Positions 43,722 to 53,013 are shown, numbered from the stretch's first letter. The stretch is 64,000 nt of DNA from Pseudarthrobacter defluvii (GCF_030323865.1 NZ_CP066362.1:2356001-2420000), one strand, 5' to 3'. Made by a program: numbers and translations. The notes: generated by a model from the sequence alone, not told the origin.

Positions 43722-43738
43722 TTGTAGACTTCCTACAA
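43722..43738 (+). promoter_or_regulatory. Inverted repeat upstream of the fab operon (candidate FasR site)
   Basis: TTGTAG-ACTTC-CTACAA, an exact inverted repeat with six-base arms, five bases after the fasR stop and 68 bases before the fabD start. It is a candidate operator; binding by FasR is inferred from position only. Confidence 0.5.
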
Positions 43739-43805
43739 CCTGACCCCGTGAGCTTGGTGCGGAGAAACACCGCTGGATCACACAGTAATTTGGAAAGCTG
43801 GTTAC

Positions 43806-44735
43806 GTGCTTGCAATAGTCTGCCCTGGACAGGGCTCGCAGACCCCGGGTTTTCTGGCCCCTTGGCTGGAACTACCCTCGGTGGCAGGCCAGCTGGCCTC
43901 CCTGAGTGACATCGCAGGCATTGACCTGATAGCCCATGGGACCACCTCCGACGAGGAAACCATCAAGGACACTGCCGTGGCGCAGCCCCTGATCGTTGCC
44001 GCGGGGCTGGTTACTGCTGCTTCGCTCTTCGATGTTGAACTCAGTTCCCTCCCGGTGATCCTCGCCGGCCACTCCGTGGGTGAGATCACCGCCGCCGCCC
44101 TCGCCGGCGTGCTGACGGAGCAGGAAGCGATGACGTTCGTGCGGGAGCGCGCCAACAGCATGGCTGCCGCGGCAGCCGTCACCCCCACCGGCATGAGCGC
44201 CGTCGTCGGCGGCGACCCTGCTGAGGTGCTTGCCGCGATCGAGGCTTCCGGCGCTGCCCCGGCGAATGTCAACGGCGCCGGCCAGACCGTTGCCGCAGGT
44301 ACGTTTGAACAGCTCAAGGCGCTGGCTGACAACCCGCCCGCCAAGGCGCGCGTCATTTCCCTTAAAGTCGCCGGCGCCTTCCACACCAGCCACATGGCGC
44401 CTGCCGTGGACGCCCTGAAGGCCCTGGAGCCCAAGCTGAACCCCGTGGCGCCCAAGGTGCCCCTGCTGTCCAATTACGACGGCGGGGAAGTCACCGACGG
44501 AGGTGCCGCCGTCGAAAGCCTGATCGCCCAGGTGTCCCGCCCGGTGCGCTGGGACCTCTGCATGGAAACCATGGTGAAGCGCGGCGTCACAGGGCTTATC
44601 GAGCTCGCTCCCGCAGGCACGCTGGCCGGACTCGCCAAGCGCGGGATGCCCGGCGTCAAGACCGTTGCGGTCAAGACCCCCGACGACCTTTCCGCCGCGC
44701 TGGCACTCTTCGCAGAACTGGAGGGCAACGCATGA
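43806..44735 (+). CDS. fabD: [ACP] S-malonyltransferase
   Basis: 309 residues. It moves malonyl from CoA to acyl carrier protein, the first FAS-II step. The N-terminus MLAIVCPGQGSQTPGFL holds the GQGSQ motif, the nucleophile is in AGHSVGEITAA (~85-95), and the catalytic His in GAFHTSHM. The GTG start is preceded by GGAAAG. Its stop overlaps the fabH ATG (ATGA). It is the first gene of a typical actinobacterial fabD-fabH-acpP-fabF operon, used here as the main fatty-acid synthase route. Confidence 0.95.
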   Translation: MLAIVCPGQGSQTPGFLAPWLELPSVAGQLASLSDIAGIDLIAHGTTSDEETIKDTAVAQPLIVAAGLVTAASLFDVELSSLPVILAGHSVGEITAAALAGVLTEQEAMTFVRERANSMAAAAAVTPTGMSAVVGGDPAEVLAAIEASGAAPANVNGAGQTVAAGTFEQLKALADNPPAKARVISLKVAGAFHTSHMAPAVDALKALEPKLNPVAPKVPLLSNYDGGEVTDGGAAVESLIAQVSRPVRWDLCMETMVKRGVTGLIELAPAGTLAGLAKRGMPGVKTVAVKTPDDLSAALALFAELEGNA

Positions 44736-45793
44736 GCGTTCCCACGCTGAAGCAGGCTCCCATCCAGGAGCACACCCGGATCGTTGGCCTGGGGGCCTAC
44801 CGGCCGGACGTCATCGTCACCAACGAGGACGTATGCCAATGGATCGATTCCTCGGATGAGTGGATCCGCCAGCGTACGGGCATCATCACCCGCCACCGCG
44901 CTGCCGCGGATGTCAGCGTAATCGATATGGCTGAGGGCGCCGCCCGCGAAGCCATGGAGAAGGCCGGCATTGACGGCTCGGACCTCGGTGCCGTGATTGT
45001 CTCCACCGTGACCCACCCCTACGCCACACCGTCGGCCGCGGCAAGCCTGGCCGACCGGATCGGCGCCACCCCGGCTCCCGCCTTTGACATCTCCGCAGCG
45101 TGTGCCGGCTACTGCTACGGCATTGCCCAGGCCGACGCCCTGGTCCGCTCCGGCGCTGCTAAGTACGTCCTGGTGGTCGGCGCGGAGAAGCTGTCGGACG
45201 TCATCGACAACCGTGAACGCACTATTTCCTTCCTTCTCGGTGACGGTGCCGGCGCAGTCGTTGTCGGCCCCTCCGACACCCCGGGCATCGCGCCGTCGGT
45301 GTGGGGTTCGGACGGCAGCAAGTGGAGTGCCATTGGCATGACCCGCTCCCTGCTGGATGTCCGCGACCTGGGGCTCGCCGCCCGCCAGTCCGACTCCACG
45401 GGCGACCTTGCACTGCTGGAAGAAGCCCAGGAGCTGTACCCCACCCTCCGGCAGGACGGCCAGACCGTTTTCCGCTGGGCGGTGTGGGAAATGGCCAAGG
45501 TGGCCCAGCAGGCACTCGATGCCGCAGGCATCGAAGCCGAGGACCTCGTGGCCTTCATCCCCCACCAGGCCAACATGCGCATCATCGACGAGATGGTGAA
45601 GAAGCTGAAGCTGCCCGAGACGGTTACAGTGGCACGGGACATCGCCGAGGCCGGCAACACCTCCGCTGCCTCCATCCCGCTGGCAACGCACCGGCTCCTG
45701 CAGGAGAACCCCGGACTGAGCGGCGGGCTGGCCCTGCAGATCGGTTTCGGTGCCGGGCTGGTCTTCGGCGCACAGGTAGTTGTCCTTCCCTAG
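44732..45793 (+). CDS. fabH: 3-oxoacyl-[ACP] synthase III
   Basis: 353 residues. It joins acyl-CoA primers to malonyl-ACP and starts chain growth. The catalytic Cys is in ISAACAGYCYGI (~115-126), His in IPHQANMRII and Asn in EAGNTSAASIP. Actinobacterial FabH favours branched or straight short primers. It overlaps fabD by four bases. The N-terminal part (KQAPIQEHTRIVGLGAYRPDVIV) is standard. Confidence 0.95.
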   Translation: MSVPTLKQAPIQEHTRIVGLGAYRPDVIVTNEDVCQWIDSSDEWIRQRTGIITRHRAAADVSVIDMAEGAAREAMEKAGIDGSDLGAVIVSTVTHPYATPSAAASLADRIGATPAPAFDISAACAGYCYGIAQADALVRSGAAKYVLVVGAEKLSDVIDNRERTISFLLGDGAGAVVVGPSDTPGIAPSVWGSDGSKWSAIGMTRSLLDVRDLGLAARQSDSTGDLALLEEAQELYPTLRQDGQTVFRWAVWEMAKVAQQALDAAGIEAEDLVAFIPHQANMRIIDEMVKKLKLPETVTVARDIAEAGNTSAASIPLATHRLLQENPGLSGGLALQIGFGAGLVFGAQVVVLP

Positions 45794-45870
45794 ATACGCC
45801 CAAGGGCCGCAACCGCGGCCTGGACCGTTTCCGGCAGCCCCTGCCGGCAATACAAGAAAAGGAGCCACCA

Positions 45871-46116
45871 ATGGCTAGCAACGAAGAGATCCTGGCCGGC
45901 CTGGCTGAAATCGTCAACGAGGAAACCGGCCTGGCCCCGGAGGCCGTCGAGCTGGACAAGTCCTTCACCGAGGACCTGGACATCGACTCCATCTCCATGA
46001 TGACCATCGTGGTCAACGCCGAGGAAAAGTTCGGCGTCCGCATCCCGGACGAAGAGGTCAAGAACCTCAAGACTGTCGGCGACGCTGTCAGCTTCATCGC
46101 CGGAGCACAGGCCTAG
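45871..46116 (+). CDS. acpP: Acyl carrier protein
   Basis: 81 residues from ATG 45871 with AAGGAG seven bases upstream. It carries growing chains on a phosphopantetheine attached to the Ser in DLDIDSISM (residue ~41); the Ile after this Ser replaces the more usual Leu. The rest (LDKSFTEDLD, EEKFGVRIPDEEVKNLKTVGD) is conserved. It lies 77 bases after fabH and 175 bases before fabF. Confidence 0.97.
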   Translation: MASNEEILAGLAEIVNEETGLAPEAVELDKSFTEDLDIDSISMMTIVVNAEEKFGVRIPDEEVKNLKTVGDAVSFIAGAQA

Positions 46117-46148
46117 TCACAGGCTTTTCGCCGTCTTACGGCTTGGCA

Positions 46149-46183
46149 GGGCTGCCGGTCCGGATTGACCGGGCCGGCAGCCC
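46149..46183 (+). terminator. Hairpin between acpP and fabF
   Basis: A strong stem: 46149-46163 pairs with 46169-46183 (one mismatch), loop ATTGA. No U-run follows. It could stabilise or partially terminate the acpP message, giving more ACP than FabF. Confidence 0.5.
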
Positions 46184-46291
46184 GCCGCATTTATCCGGCG
46201 CAGTACCCCGACCGGGACTGGCCGATCATCAACATGTGCGGGACCCTGCGACCGACGCAGCCGGATTCCCCACCGACGAAAGAGTGATCCC

Positions 46292-47527
46292 ATGACACGC
46301 AAAGTAGTCATTACCGGTCTGGGTGCCACCACGCCCATCGGCGGCGATGTACCCACCATGTGGAACAACGCCCTCAAAGGGGTCTCCGGTGCCCGCACCC
46401 TGGAGGACGACTGGGTAGCCAAGTACGAGCTTCCGGTCCACTTCGCCGCCCGGTGCAGCACGCCGGCACTCGACGTGCTGAGCCGTGTTGAGGCCAAGCG
46501 CATGGACCCTTCCACCCAGTTCGGCGTCATCGCCGCCCGTGAAGCCTGGGCTGATTCCGGCATCACGGAAATCGACCAGGACCGGCTTGCCGTGGCCTTC
46601 GCCACCGGCATCGGCGGCGTCTGGACCCTGCTGGACGCCTGGGACACCCTCAAGGAAAAGGGCCCGCGCCGCGTCCTGCCCATGACCGTTCCCATGCTGA
46701 TGCCCAACGGTGTGGCCGCGGCAGTCAGCCTTGACCTTGGTGCCCGGGCCGGCGCCCACACCCCTGTCTCCGCCTGCGCTTCCGGCACCGAGGCCATGCA
46801 CCTTGGCCTGGAGCTCATCCGGTCCGGCAAGGCCGACGTGGTGATGTGCGGCGGTGCGGAAGCTGCCATCCACCCCATGCCGCTGGCAGCGTTCGCCTCC
46901 ATGCAGGCACTGTCCCGCCGGAATGATGAACCCGAGCGGGCCTCCCGTCCGTACGACACCGCCCGCGACGGCTTTGTCATGGGTGAAGGCGCGGGAGCCC
47001 TGGTCCTCGAAGCAGAGGAACACGCCCTTGCCCGCGGAGCCCGCATCTACGCCGAGCTCGCCGGAACGTCGGTCACTGCGGACGCCTACCACATCACTGC
47101 ACCGGACCCCGAAGGGCTCGGCGCAACCCGCGCCTTGAAGGCTGCCATGTTCGATGGCCGGATCCACGCTGAAGACGTTGTGCACGTGAACGCGCACGCC
47201 ACCTCAACCCCTGTTGGCGACAAGCCCGAGTACACTGCGCTGCGTGCCGCCCTGGGCACCCACGTGGACAACGTGGCCGTGTCCGCCACCAAGTCGCAGA
47301 TGGGCCACCTCCTGGGCGCTTCCGGTGCCGTGGAGGCTGTCCTTACCGTCCTGGCCGTCCACGAGCGCAAGGCGCCGGTCACCATCAACCTCGAAAACCA
47401 GGACCCTGAAATCCCGCTCGACGTTGTCACCTCCGCCCGCGACCTGCCCGCCGGCAGCATCGTGGCATTGAGCAACTCGTTCGGTTTCGGCGGCCACAAC
47501 GCGGTGGTGGCTATCCGCAGCGTGTAG
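46292..47527 (+). CDS. fabF: 3-oxoacyl-[ACP] synthase II
   Basis: 411 residues of the KAS-II fold, which elongates acyl-ACP with malonyl-ACP. The catalytic Cys is in VSACASGTEAMHLG (~165), and the two active His in VNAHATSTPVGD and KSQMGHLLGASGA. SNSFGFGGHNAVV near the end is the family C-terminal motif. It is the last gene of the fab operon, followed by a strong terminator. Confidence 0.96.
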   Translation: MTRKVVITGLGATTPIGGDVPTMWNNALKGVSGARTLEDDWVAKYELPVHFAARCSTPALDVLSRVEAKRMDPSTQFGVIAAREAWADSGITEIDQDRLAVAFATGIGGVWTLLDAWDTLKEKGPRRVLPMTVPMLMPNGVAAAVSLDLGARAGAHTPVSACASGTEAMHLGLELIRSGKADVVMCGGAEAAIHPMPLAAFASMQALSRRNDEPERASRPYDTARDGFVMGEGAGALVLEAEEHALARGARIYAELAGTSVTADAYHITAPDPEGLGATRALKAAMFDGRIHAEDVVHVNAHATSTPVGDKPEYTALRAALGTHVDNVAVSATKSQMGHLLGASGAVEAVLTVLAVHERKAPVTINLENQDPEIPLDVVTSARDLPAGSIVALSNSFGFGGHNAVVAIRSV

Positions 47528-47556
47528 CCGCTGTGGGCTAGCTGTCCCCGGGTACG

Positions 47557-47591
47557 AAAGGAGGCCCCGCCGGCTTGGCGGGGCCTCCTTT
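47557..47591 (+). terminator. fab operon terminator
   Basis: A 15-bp perfect stem (AAAGGAGGCCCCGCC at 47557-47571 with its complement at 47577-47591), loop GGCTT, then GTGC. It lies 29 bases after the fabF stop. Confidence 0.88.
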
Positions 47592-47656
47592 GTGCTATGG
47601 AAGTGTCGGTGCAGTTTTGGCCACCCTGGGGTCGCCCTGGAAAAGGACGACGGCGG

Positions 47657-48160
47657 TCAGCCCACCTGGTGAAGCCAGCGGACGGGAGCGCCCTCGGCAG
47701 CATGCCGGAACGGCTCCAGTTCCTCATCCCAGGCTTCGCCCAGGGCGAGGGAGAGCTCATGATAGACGGCGGAGGGGTCCCCGGCGCCGGACTCATAGGC
47801 GTACCGGATGCGGTCCTCCGACACCATGATGTTGCCGTGCACATCAGTGACGGCATGGAAGATCCCCAGCTCGGGGGTGTGCGACCAGCGGCCGCCGTCC
47901 ACGCCCTGGCTCGGCTCCTCAGTCACCTCAAACCGAAGATGCGCCCAGCCACGGAGGCAGGACGCCAATTTGGATCCCGTGCCGGGTGCGCCGGTCCAGG
48001 ACAACTCGGCCCGGAACATTCCGGGCGCGGCAGGCTGAGCGGTCCACTCAAGGTCCGTCCGCTTGTCCACCACAGCGCCGACCGCCCACTCAACGTGTGG
48101 GCACAGCGCCGTAGGGGCCGAGTGAACAAACAGCACACCGCGGGTCATTGCAACAGACAT
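47657..48160 (-). CDS. DUF3145 family protein
   Basis: 167 residues from ATG 48160 with GGAGG five bases upstream; earlier in-frame ATGs lack support. MSVAMTRGVLFVHSAPTALCPHVEWAVG, WTAQPAAPGMFRAELSWTG and SQGVDGGRWSHTPELGIFHAVTD identify DUF3145, found almost only in Actinobacteria. Trp and His residues are strongly conserved, so a structured soluble protein is likely. No function is known. It follows xerC on the minus strand after a 235-base gap and converges with fabF. Confidence 0.85.
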   Translation of the reverse strand: MSVAMTRGVLFVHSAPTALCPHVEWAVGAVVDKRTDLEWTAQPAAPGMFRAELSWTGAPGTGSKLASCLRGWAHLRFEVTEEPSQGVDGGRWSHTPELGIFHAVTDVHGNIMVSEDRIRYAYESGAGDPSAVYHELSLALGEAWDEELEPFRHAAEGAPVRWLHQVG

Positions 48161-48395
48161 TCCATCCTCCATAGCTCTAGGTACGTCTTCCCCAACGACC
48201 TCTGCCCGGATGGAACTGCCATGCCCTTCACTGCGGCGGTGGTTCCCTGTATTTAGATGTATCAGATTAAGCTGTGTCCGGGCTTGCCGCGCCGCGCAAA
48301 ACCCTAAGGGCTTCAAGCGGTACTTGAAAGTTGCCGGACGTGACTCTTATTGTGCCGTACCTCATGGAATTACGCCAGTGCGATTAGTGCGGTGG

Positions 48396-49322
48396 TCAAG
48401 CCCTGGGATGGGCCTGCTGATAACTCTTCCGCAGGCGGTCCACGGAGACGTGGGTGTAGATCTGGGTGGTGGCCAGGCTGCTGTGGCCCAGGATCTCCTG
48501 GACGGCGCGAAGGTCCGCGCCGCCGTCGAGCAGATGGGTGGCGGCGGAGTGCCGGAGGGCGTGGGGTCCTGTCGCGGAGGTATCTCCCAGCGCCTCAAAG
48601 AGCTTGTTGACCAGGGTGCGGACCTGGCGCTGGTCGACCCGCGCACCTCGGGCCCCGAGAAAAAGCGCCGGTCCGCTGGTGTCCTTGGCCAAAGCCGTGC
48701 GCCCCCGCCGGAGCCAGTCGTCGAGGGCTACGGCAGCGGGAACTCCGAACGGGACGGTACGTTCCTTGTTGCCCTTGCCGATGACCCTCAGCGCCCGGCG
48801 GTCCGGGTCCAGGTCATCAACGTCAAGGCCCACGAGTTCGCCCACACGGATGCCTGTGGCATAGAGGAGTTCGACCATGGCGCGGTTCCGCACAGCCATG
48901 GGTTCGCCCTCCATGGCGGAGACTTCGAGCCGCTCCAGGATGCGCGTGAGCTGGGAGGCCTGCAGGACACCCGGCAACGACCCTTCGCGTTTGGGCGCCT
49001 TCAAGCGCAGCGCAGGGTCCACGTCGATAAGTTCCTCACGAAGTGCCCAGGCCGTGAAAGTCCGGGCCGTGGCAGACCGGCGCGCGAGGGTGGCCCGGGA
49101 GGCACCCGATGAACTTTGGCTGCCGAGCCAGCGGCGGAACGTTCCGAGTTCAAGGTCCTTCAGCGCTGCCACGCCTTCCGATGCCGCGTGGGACAGGAGG
49201 CTGCGCAGATCGCCCAGGTAGGCACGGCGGGTATGGGCCGACACCGCACGTTCTCCCGACAAGTAACCGGCAAAGCCGTCCAGGGCCTTGCCGAGTTCCA
49301 TCGGCAGTTCGTCATTCTCCAC
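48396..49322 (-). CDS. xerC: Tyrosine recombinase XerC
   Basis: 308 residues. It resolves chromosome dimers at dif with XerD. The catalytic residues are in YATGIRVGELVGL (Arg), IGKGNKERTVPF (Lys), HALRHSAATHLL (His, Arg), LGHSSLATTQIYTH (His, Tyr nucleophile). The N-terminal SAM-like domain is AGYLSGERAVSAHTRRAYLGDL. GTG at 49322 is very close to an AGAGGA site; ATG 49301 is the alternative start. Its place next to dprA is conserved in Actinobacteria, which separates it from phage integrases. Confidence 0.9.
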   Translation of the reverse strand: MENDELPMELGKALDGFAGYLSGERAVSAHTRRAYLGDLRSLLSHAASEGVAALKDLELGTFRRWLGSQSSSGASRATLARRSATARTFTAWALREELIDVDPALRLKAPKREGSLPGVLQASQLTRILERLEVSAMEGEPMAVRNRAMVELLYATGIRVGELVGLDVDDLDPDRRALRVIGKGNKERTVPFGVPAAVALDDWLRRGRTALAKDTSGPALFLGARGARVDQRQVRTLVNKLFEALGDTSATGPHALRHSAATHLLDGGADLRAVQEILGHSSLATTQIYTHVSVDRLRKSYQQAHPRA

Positions 49323-49368
49323 TCCTCTACTTTCCCAGTTGCCTGGCCTCCGCCCCAGGGGGACACGG

Positions 49369-50631
49369 TCATCCCTTGCCGCGTTTCCACCCGCCCCGTT
49401 CGGACACCGCGAGTCCCAGCAGTCCCAGCCGGCCCAGTCCTGCCCGCACCGAGTCCTGGCCGAGGCCGGCCACGGCCGAGAGCTTTTCCACGGAAGTGGT
49501 GGAACGCAGCGGCAGCGCGTCCAGCAGGATCAGGTCCTCCAGGGTCAGGCCGTCCTGTACTGCTGCTTCCGCCGTGCGCTGTTCCGGCAGGGCCGTTCCG
49601 CTGGGTGACGCCAGCTCGGCCACCTCCGCCGCGTCCGTCACACAGACGGCACCCCCGTCCCGAAGGAGCCGGTGGCAGCCTGCGGAATTGGCGCTGTGCA
49701 CCGATCCAGGGACGGCGCCGACGGCGCGTCCCAGGGACTCAGCGTGGTGGGCCGTATTGAGTGCCCCAGAGCGCCAGCGTGCCTCCACCACCACAGTCAC
49801 CGCGGAGAGGGCAGCTATCAGGCGGTTCCGTTGCAGGAACCGGTACCGGGTGGGCGCCGACCCCGGCGGCACCTCAGCCAGCACCGCGCCCTGGTTGGCC
49901 ACGATGCGGAGCAGGTCATCGTTGCCTGAGGGATAGAACCGGTCCACTCCCCCGGCCATGACTGCCATGGTGGGGACAGCGGACGAGCCGCCGGCAAGGG
50001 CTGCCCGGTGCGCATGGGCATCAATCCCGTAGGCCCCGCCCGAAACCACCGTAAAGCCCCGCTGCGCCAGAGAGTACGCAAGGTCCCCCGTCACGGCGGC
50101 TCCATAACTGGTGCTGTCCCTGGATCCCACCAGGGCGATGCACCTGTCCACCGCCGGCAATGGCTGCTGCCCGCCCCGCCACCAAAGACAGATGGGCTCC
50201 TGGATTCCCAGGTCCGCGAGTTGGGCGGGCCACAGCTCATCACCCGGAATGATGAGGCGGCCACCAAGGCGGGCCATGGTGGCAAGGTCACGTTCCGGTG
50301 CAAGATCGGGAAGCCGCGGCTGCCAGCGCTTCAGCGCGGCGGCCAGTCCCGCCCAGCTTTCACCGGCGCCGCTGTCTGCCAGCAGCAGGGTGATCTCGCG
50401 CTCCAGGTCCGGCCCTGCCGCTACCTGGCCGGTGGCGATGCGCAGGGCGTCGGTTGCCCCTGCAATCTGAACGAGGGCCAGGCCGGCGGTGTCCTGGGGC
50501 TCCATCAGCCGTGAAAGCGCAGCCCGGGCCAGTCGTTCCGCATCCAAACCCGATTCCCTTTTCAAGCCCGGCCCCTCTTCCACGCCCAGTTCCTTCACCT
50601 TCAGCCCGTTCTGTCCTGCCACGCCTGTCAT
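49369..50631 (-). CDS. dprA: DNA processing protein DprA
   Basis: 420 residues. It binds incoming single-stranded DNA and loads RecA. The Rossmann-like domain shows VGSRDSTSYG, VVSGGAYGIDAHAHRAALAGG, GGVDRFYPSGN and AEVPPGSAPTRYRFLQRNRLIAALS; the C-terminal winged helix is LEDLILLDALPLRSTTSVEKLS. Its first codons overlap the yifB stop (ATGA). The 31-residue reading upstream of 50631 lies inside yifB and is not used. Confidence 0.92.
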   Translation of the reverse strand: MTGVAGQNGLKVKELGVEEGPGLKRESGLDAERLARAALSRLMEPQDTAGLALVQIAGATDALRIATGQVAAGPDLEREITLLLADSGAGESWAGLAAALKRWQPRLPDLAPERDLATMARLGGRLIIPGDELWPAQLADLGIQEPICLWWRGGQQPLPAVDRCIALVGSRDSTSYGAAVTGDLAYSLAQRGFTVVSGGAYGIDAHAHRAALAGGSSAVPTMAVMAGGVDRFYPSGNDDLLRIVANQGAVLAEVPPGSAPTRYRFLQRNRLIAALSAVTVVVEARWRSGALNTAHHAESLGRAVGAVPGSVHSANSAGCHRLLRDGGAVCVTDAAEVAELASPSGTALPEQRTAEAAVQDGLTLEDLILLDALPLRSTTSVEKLSAVAGLGQDSVRAGLGRLGLLGLAVSERGGWKRGKG

Positions 50632-52172
50632 GCCGCAACCGCCGCAGCCTGCCGCAGGCCCAGCGCCTGTCCGATGTCGTTTGTGTCCGGCGCGTCCCGG
50701 TGCCCCAGGTCCGCCAGCGTCCATGCAAGCCGGAGGACCCTGTCATACCCCCGGGCGGTCAGCACTCCCCGCTCGAGGGACTGGTCCAGGATCCGGGTGG
50801 CACCTGCTGGAAGCCGCAGTTCGCCGCGAAGGACCCGCCCCGGCACCTGCGAATTCGTTTCGAGGCCGAAGCCGTGCAGGCGTTCGGCCTGCCTGGCCCG
50901 GGCGTCCAGCACCCGTCGTGCTATCGATGAGGTGTCCTCTTCCGTGCCGGCCTGTCCAAACTCGGCCAGGGACACCCGCTCCACCTGCAGCTGGATATCT
51001 ACCCGGTCCAGCAGTGGCCCGGACATCCTGGCCAGGTACCGGCGGCGCATCATGGGCGTACAGGTGCAGTCCAGGCCCTTGCCCGATGCCTTGCCGCAGG
51101 GGCAGGGATTGGCGGCGAGCACCAGCTGGAACCGTGCCGGATAGGCTGCCGTCCCGGCAGAGCGGTGGATCACCAGCTCGCCGCTCTCCAGCGGCTGCCG
51201 CAGGGCATCCAGGACGCGCCGTTCGTATTCAGGCGCCTCGTCAAGGAAGAGCACGCCGCGGTGGGCCCTGGAAGCAGCGCCGGGCCGGGGCAGGCCCGAG
51301 CCGCCGCCGATGATGGCTGCAGCGGTGGCTGAATGATGGGGGTTCTCGAAGGGCGGCCGGCGCAGGAGCTGCACCGAAGAGGCCGGCAGGCCGCACAGCG
51401 AGTGGATGGCCGTGACCTCCATGGACTCATGGTCGCCAAGGTCCGGCAGCAGTCCGGGCAGCCGCTCCGCCAGCATTGTCTTGCCCGCGCCCGGCGGCCC
51501 AGTGAGAAGCAGATGGTGCGCCCCTGCGGCTGCGCCTTCCAATGCCCTGCGGGCATCGCCCTGGCCGGAGACATCTGCCATGTCCGGACACGGCCAAGGC
51601 TGTGGAGCCCCGTCCGCGTCATCGTCGGCGTCGTCCGGTTCGAAATCCAGGGCAAGCTCCTGGGGATCAGCCCCAAAGTCGAGGGCCAGCCGGGCAAGTG
51701 TGCGGTAGCCGCGCACCTTGGCGCCCGGGACAAGGGAAGCCTCGGCAAAATTTGCTTGTGCCACCACGATCTCCGGGTAGCCGGCCCGGACCGACGCCAT
51801 GACTGCGGGCAGGATGCCCCGGACGGGGCGCAGCCTTCCATCGAGTCCAAGCTCGGCGACAAAGACAGTGCGTCCAGTGGGCTTGATGTCATTCGCCGCC
51901 CGAAGCACGGCCATGGTCACGGCGAGGTCGAACCCGGAACCACGCTTGGGCAGCGAGGCCGGAATGAGGTTGGCGGTGATCTTCCTGCGGCTGAGCGGGA
52001 TGCCGGAGTTCTTTGCCGCTGAACGGATACGCTCCTTGGCCTCATTCAGCGAAGCATCCGGCAGGCCCAGGATGACAAATGCCGGCAGGGTCTGGCCGAT
52101 GTCCGCCTCGACCTCGACCATGTAGCCATTCAGTCCCACCAGGGCGATGGAGTAGGTGCGGCCGAGCGCCAT
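50628..52172 (-). CDS. YifB family magnesium chelatase-like AAA ATPase
   Basis: 514 residues from MALGRTYSIALVGLNG. An N-terminal S5-fold domain like LonC (PAFVILGLPDASLNEAKERI) precedes the AAA+ core: Walker A GPPGAGKTMLAERLPGLLP, GVLFLDEAPEYERRVLDALRQPLE and a cysteine-rich segment PCPCGKASGKGLDCTC. The C-terminus (LERGVLTARGYDRVLRLAWTLADL) is typical of ComM/YifB, linked to natural transformation by branch migration. Its start abuts the yraN stop (TGATG). Confidence 0.9.
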   Translation of the reverse strand: MALGRTYSIALVGLNGYMVEVEADIGQTLPAFVILGLPDASLNEAKERIRSAAKNSGIPLSRRKITANLIPASLPKRGSGFDLAVTMAVLRAANDIKPTGRTVFVAELGLDGRLRPVRGILPAVMASVRAGYPEIVVAQANFAEASLVPGAKVRGYRTLARLALDFGADPQELALDFEPDDADDDADGAPQPWPCPDMADVSGQGDARRALEGAAAGAHHLLLTGPPGAGKTMLAERLPGLLPDLGDHESMEVTAIHSLCGLPASSVQLLRRPPFENPHHSATAAAIIGGGSGLPRPGAASRAHRGVLFLDEAPEYERRVLDALRQPLESGELVIHRSAGTAAYPARFQLVLAANPCPCGKASGKGLDCTCTPMMRRRYLARMSGPLLDRVDIQLQVERVSLAEFGQAGTEEDTSSIARRVLDARARQAERLHGFGLETNSQVPGRVLRGELRLPAGATRILDQSLERGVLTARGYDRVLRLAWTLADLGHRDAPDTNDIGQALGLRQAAAVAA

Positions 52173-52528
52173 CACCCCACCCCCTTGAGGTGCTCCACCA
52201 CGGGTTCGCCGCCGCCGTCGTCCACTACGGCGATAACGTCCACCCGGCGCAGCGGCATCCGCAGTTCCCGGTCCCGGCACCACGCGCCGCCCAGGCGGTG
52301 CAGCCGTGCCAGCTTTTCCGGGCCCACCGCCTCAAAGGGGTGGCCGTAGTCCAGGGAGCGGCGGGTCTTTACCTCGGCGATGACCAGGGCGTCGCCGTCA
52401 AGGGCAACGATATCGATCTCACCCTCGGCGCACCGCCAGTTACGCTCAACCACGAGCATGCCCAAAGCTTCCAGGAAGCCGGCGGCGAGGTCTTCGCCGC
52501 GCCTGCCCAACAGGTCTTTTGATTTCAT
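52172..52528 (-). CDS. YraN family endonuclease-like protein (UPF0102)
   Basis: 118 residues with the restriction-endonuclease-like core: GRRGEDLAAGFLEALGMLVVERNWR, EGEIDIVALDGDALVIAEVKTR (the E-D-EVK motif) and RIDVIAVVDDGG. GGAGG stands before the ATG at 52528. The yraN-yifB-dprA order is widespread in bacteria and hints at a DNA-processing role. No activity is proven. Confidence 0.9.
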   Translation of the reverse strand: MKSKDLLGRRGEDLAAGFLEALGMLVVERNWRCAEGEIDIVALDGDALVIAEVKTRRSLDYGHPFEAVGPEKLARLHRLGGAWCRDRELRMPLRRVDVIAVVDDGGGEPVVEHLKGVG

Positions 52529-52638
52529 GTCTACCTCCGCAACCAGCCTGGCGGCGGAGGTATACGGAGGACAGAAGGGCCTTGCCGTATGTGGACAGGG
52601 CCTGGTGTGGAGGGGAAGTGTGCCGCCTCCGCTGGGTC

Positions 52639-52965
52639 CTAGTTGCCCAGGTCCACGTCCTTGGGCAGGGCCAGCTCCTCATTGCGGGGCAGTTCCTCGA
52701 CGTTGACGTCCTTGAAGGTCAGGACCCTGACGCTTTTGACGAACCGGGCCGAGCGGTAGACATCCCATACCCAGGCATCCTGGAGGGTTAGGTCGAAGTA
52801 GACCTCGCCGTCGGCGCTGCGGGCCTGGAGGTCCACGTGGTTGGCAAGGTAGAAGCGGCGCTCGGTCTCGACAACGTAGCTGAACAGGCCGACGACGTCG
52901 CGGTATTCACGGTAGAGCTGAAGCTCCATGTCGGTTTCATAGTTCTCAAGATCTTCAGCACTCAT
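52639..52965 (-). CDS. DUF2469 family protein
   Basis: 108 residues, MSAEDLENYETDMELQLYREYRDVVGLFSYVVETERRFYLANHVDL, with LTLQDAWVWDVYRSARFVKSVRVLTFKDVNVEEL. This is the actinobacterial family represented by M. tuberculosis Rv2901c, which sits beside rnhB as here. The start at 52965 is chosen from the conserved MSAEDLE; two in-frame ATGs up to nine codons earlier are less likely. The function is unknown. Confidence 0.9.
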   Translation of the reverse strand: MSAEDLENYETDMELQLYREYRDVVGLFSYVVETERRFYLANHVDLQARSADGEVYFDLTLQDAWVWDVYRSARFVKSVRVLTFKDVNVEELPRNEELALPKDVDLGN

Positions 52966-53013
52966 GCTTCCATCTTGCACCATGTCCGGCACCCCTGGCG
53001 CCGGGCGCAGGAG

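Noticed and set aside
48396..49322. Phage or transposon integrase
   Set aside because: The position beside dprA and the sequence fit housekeeping XerC.
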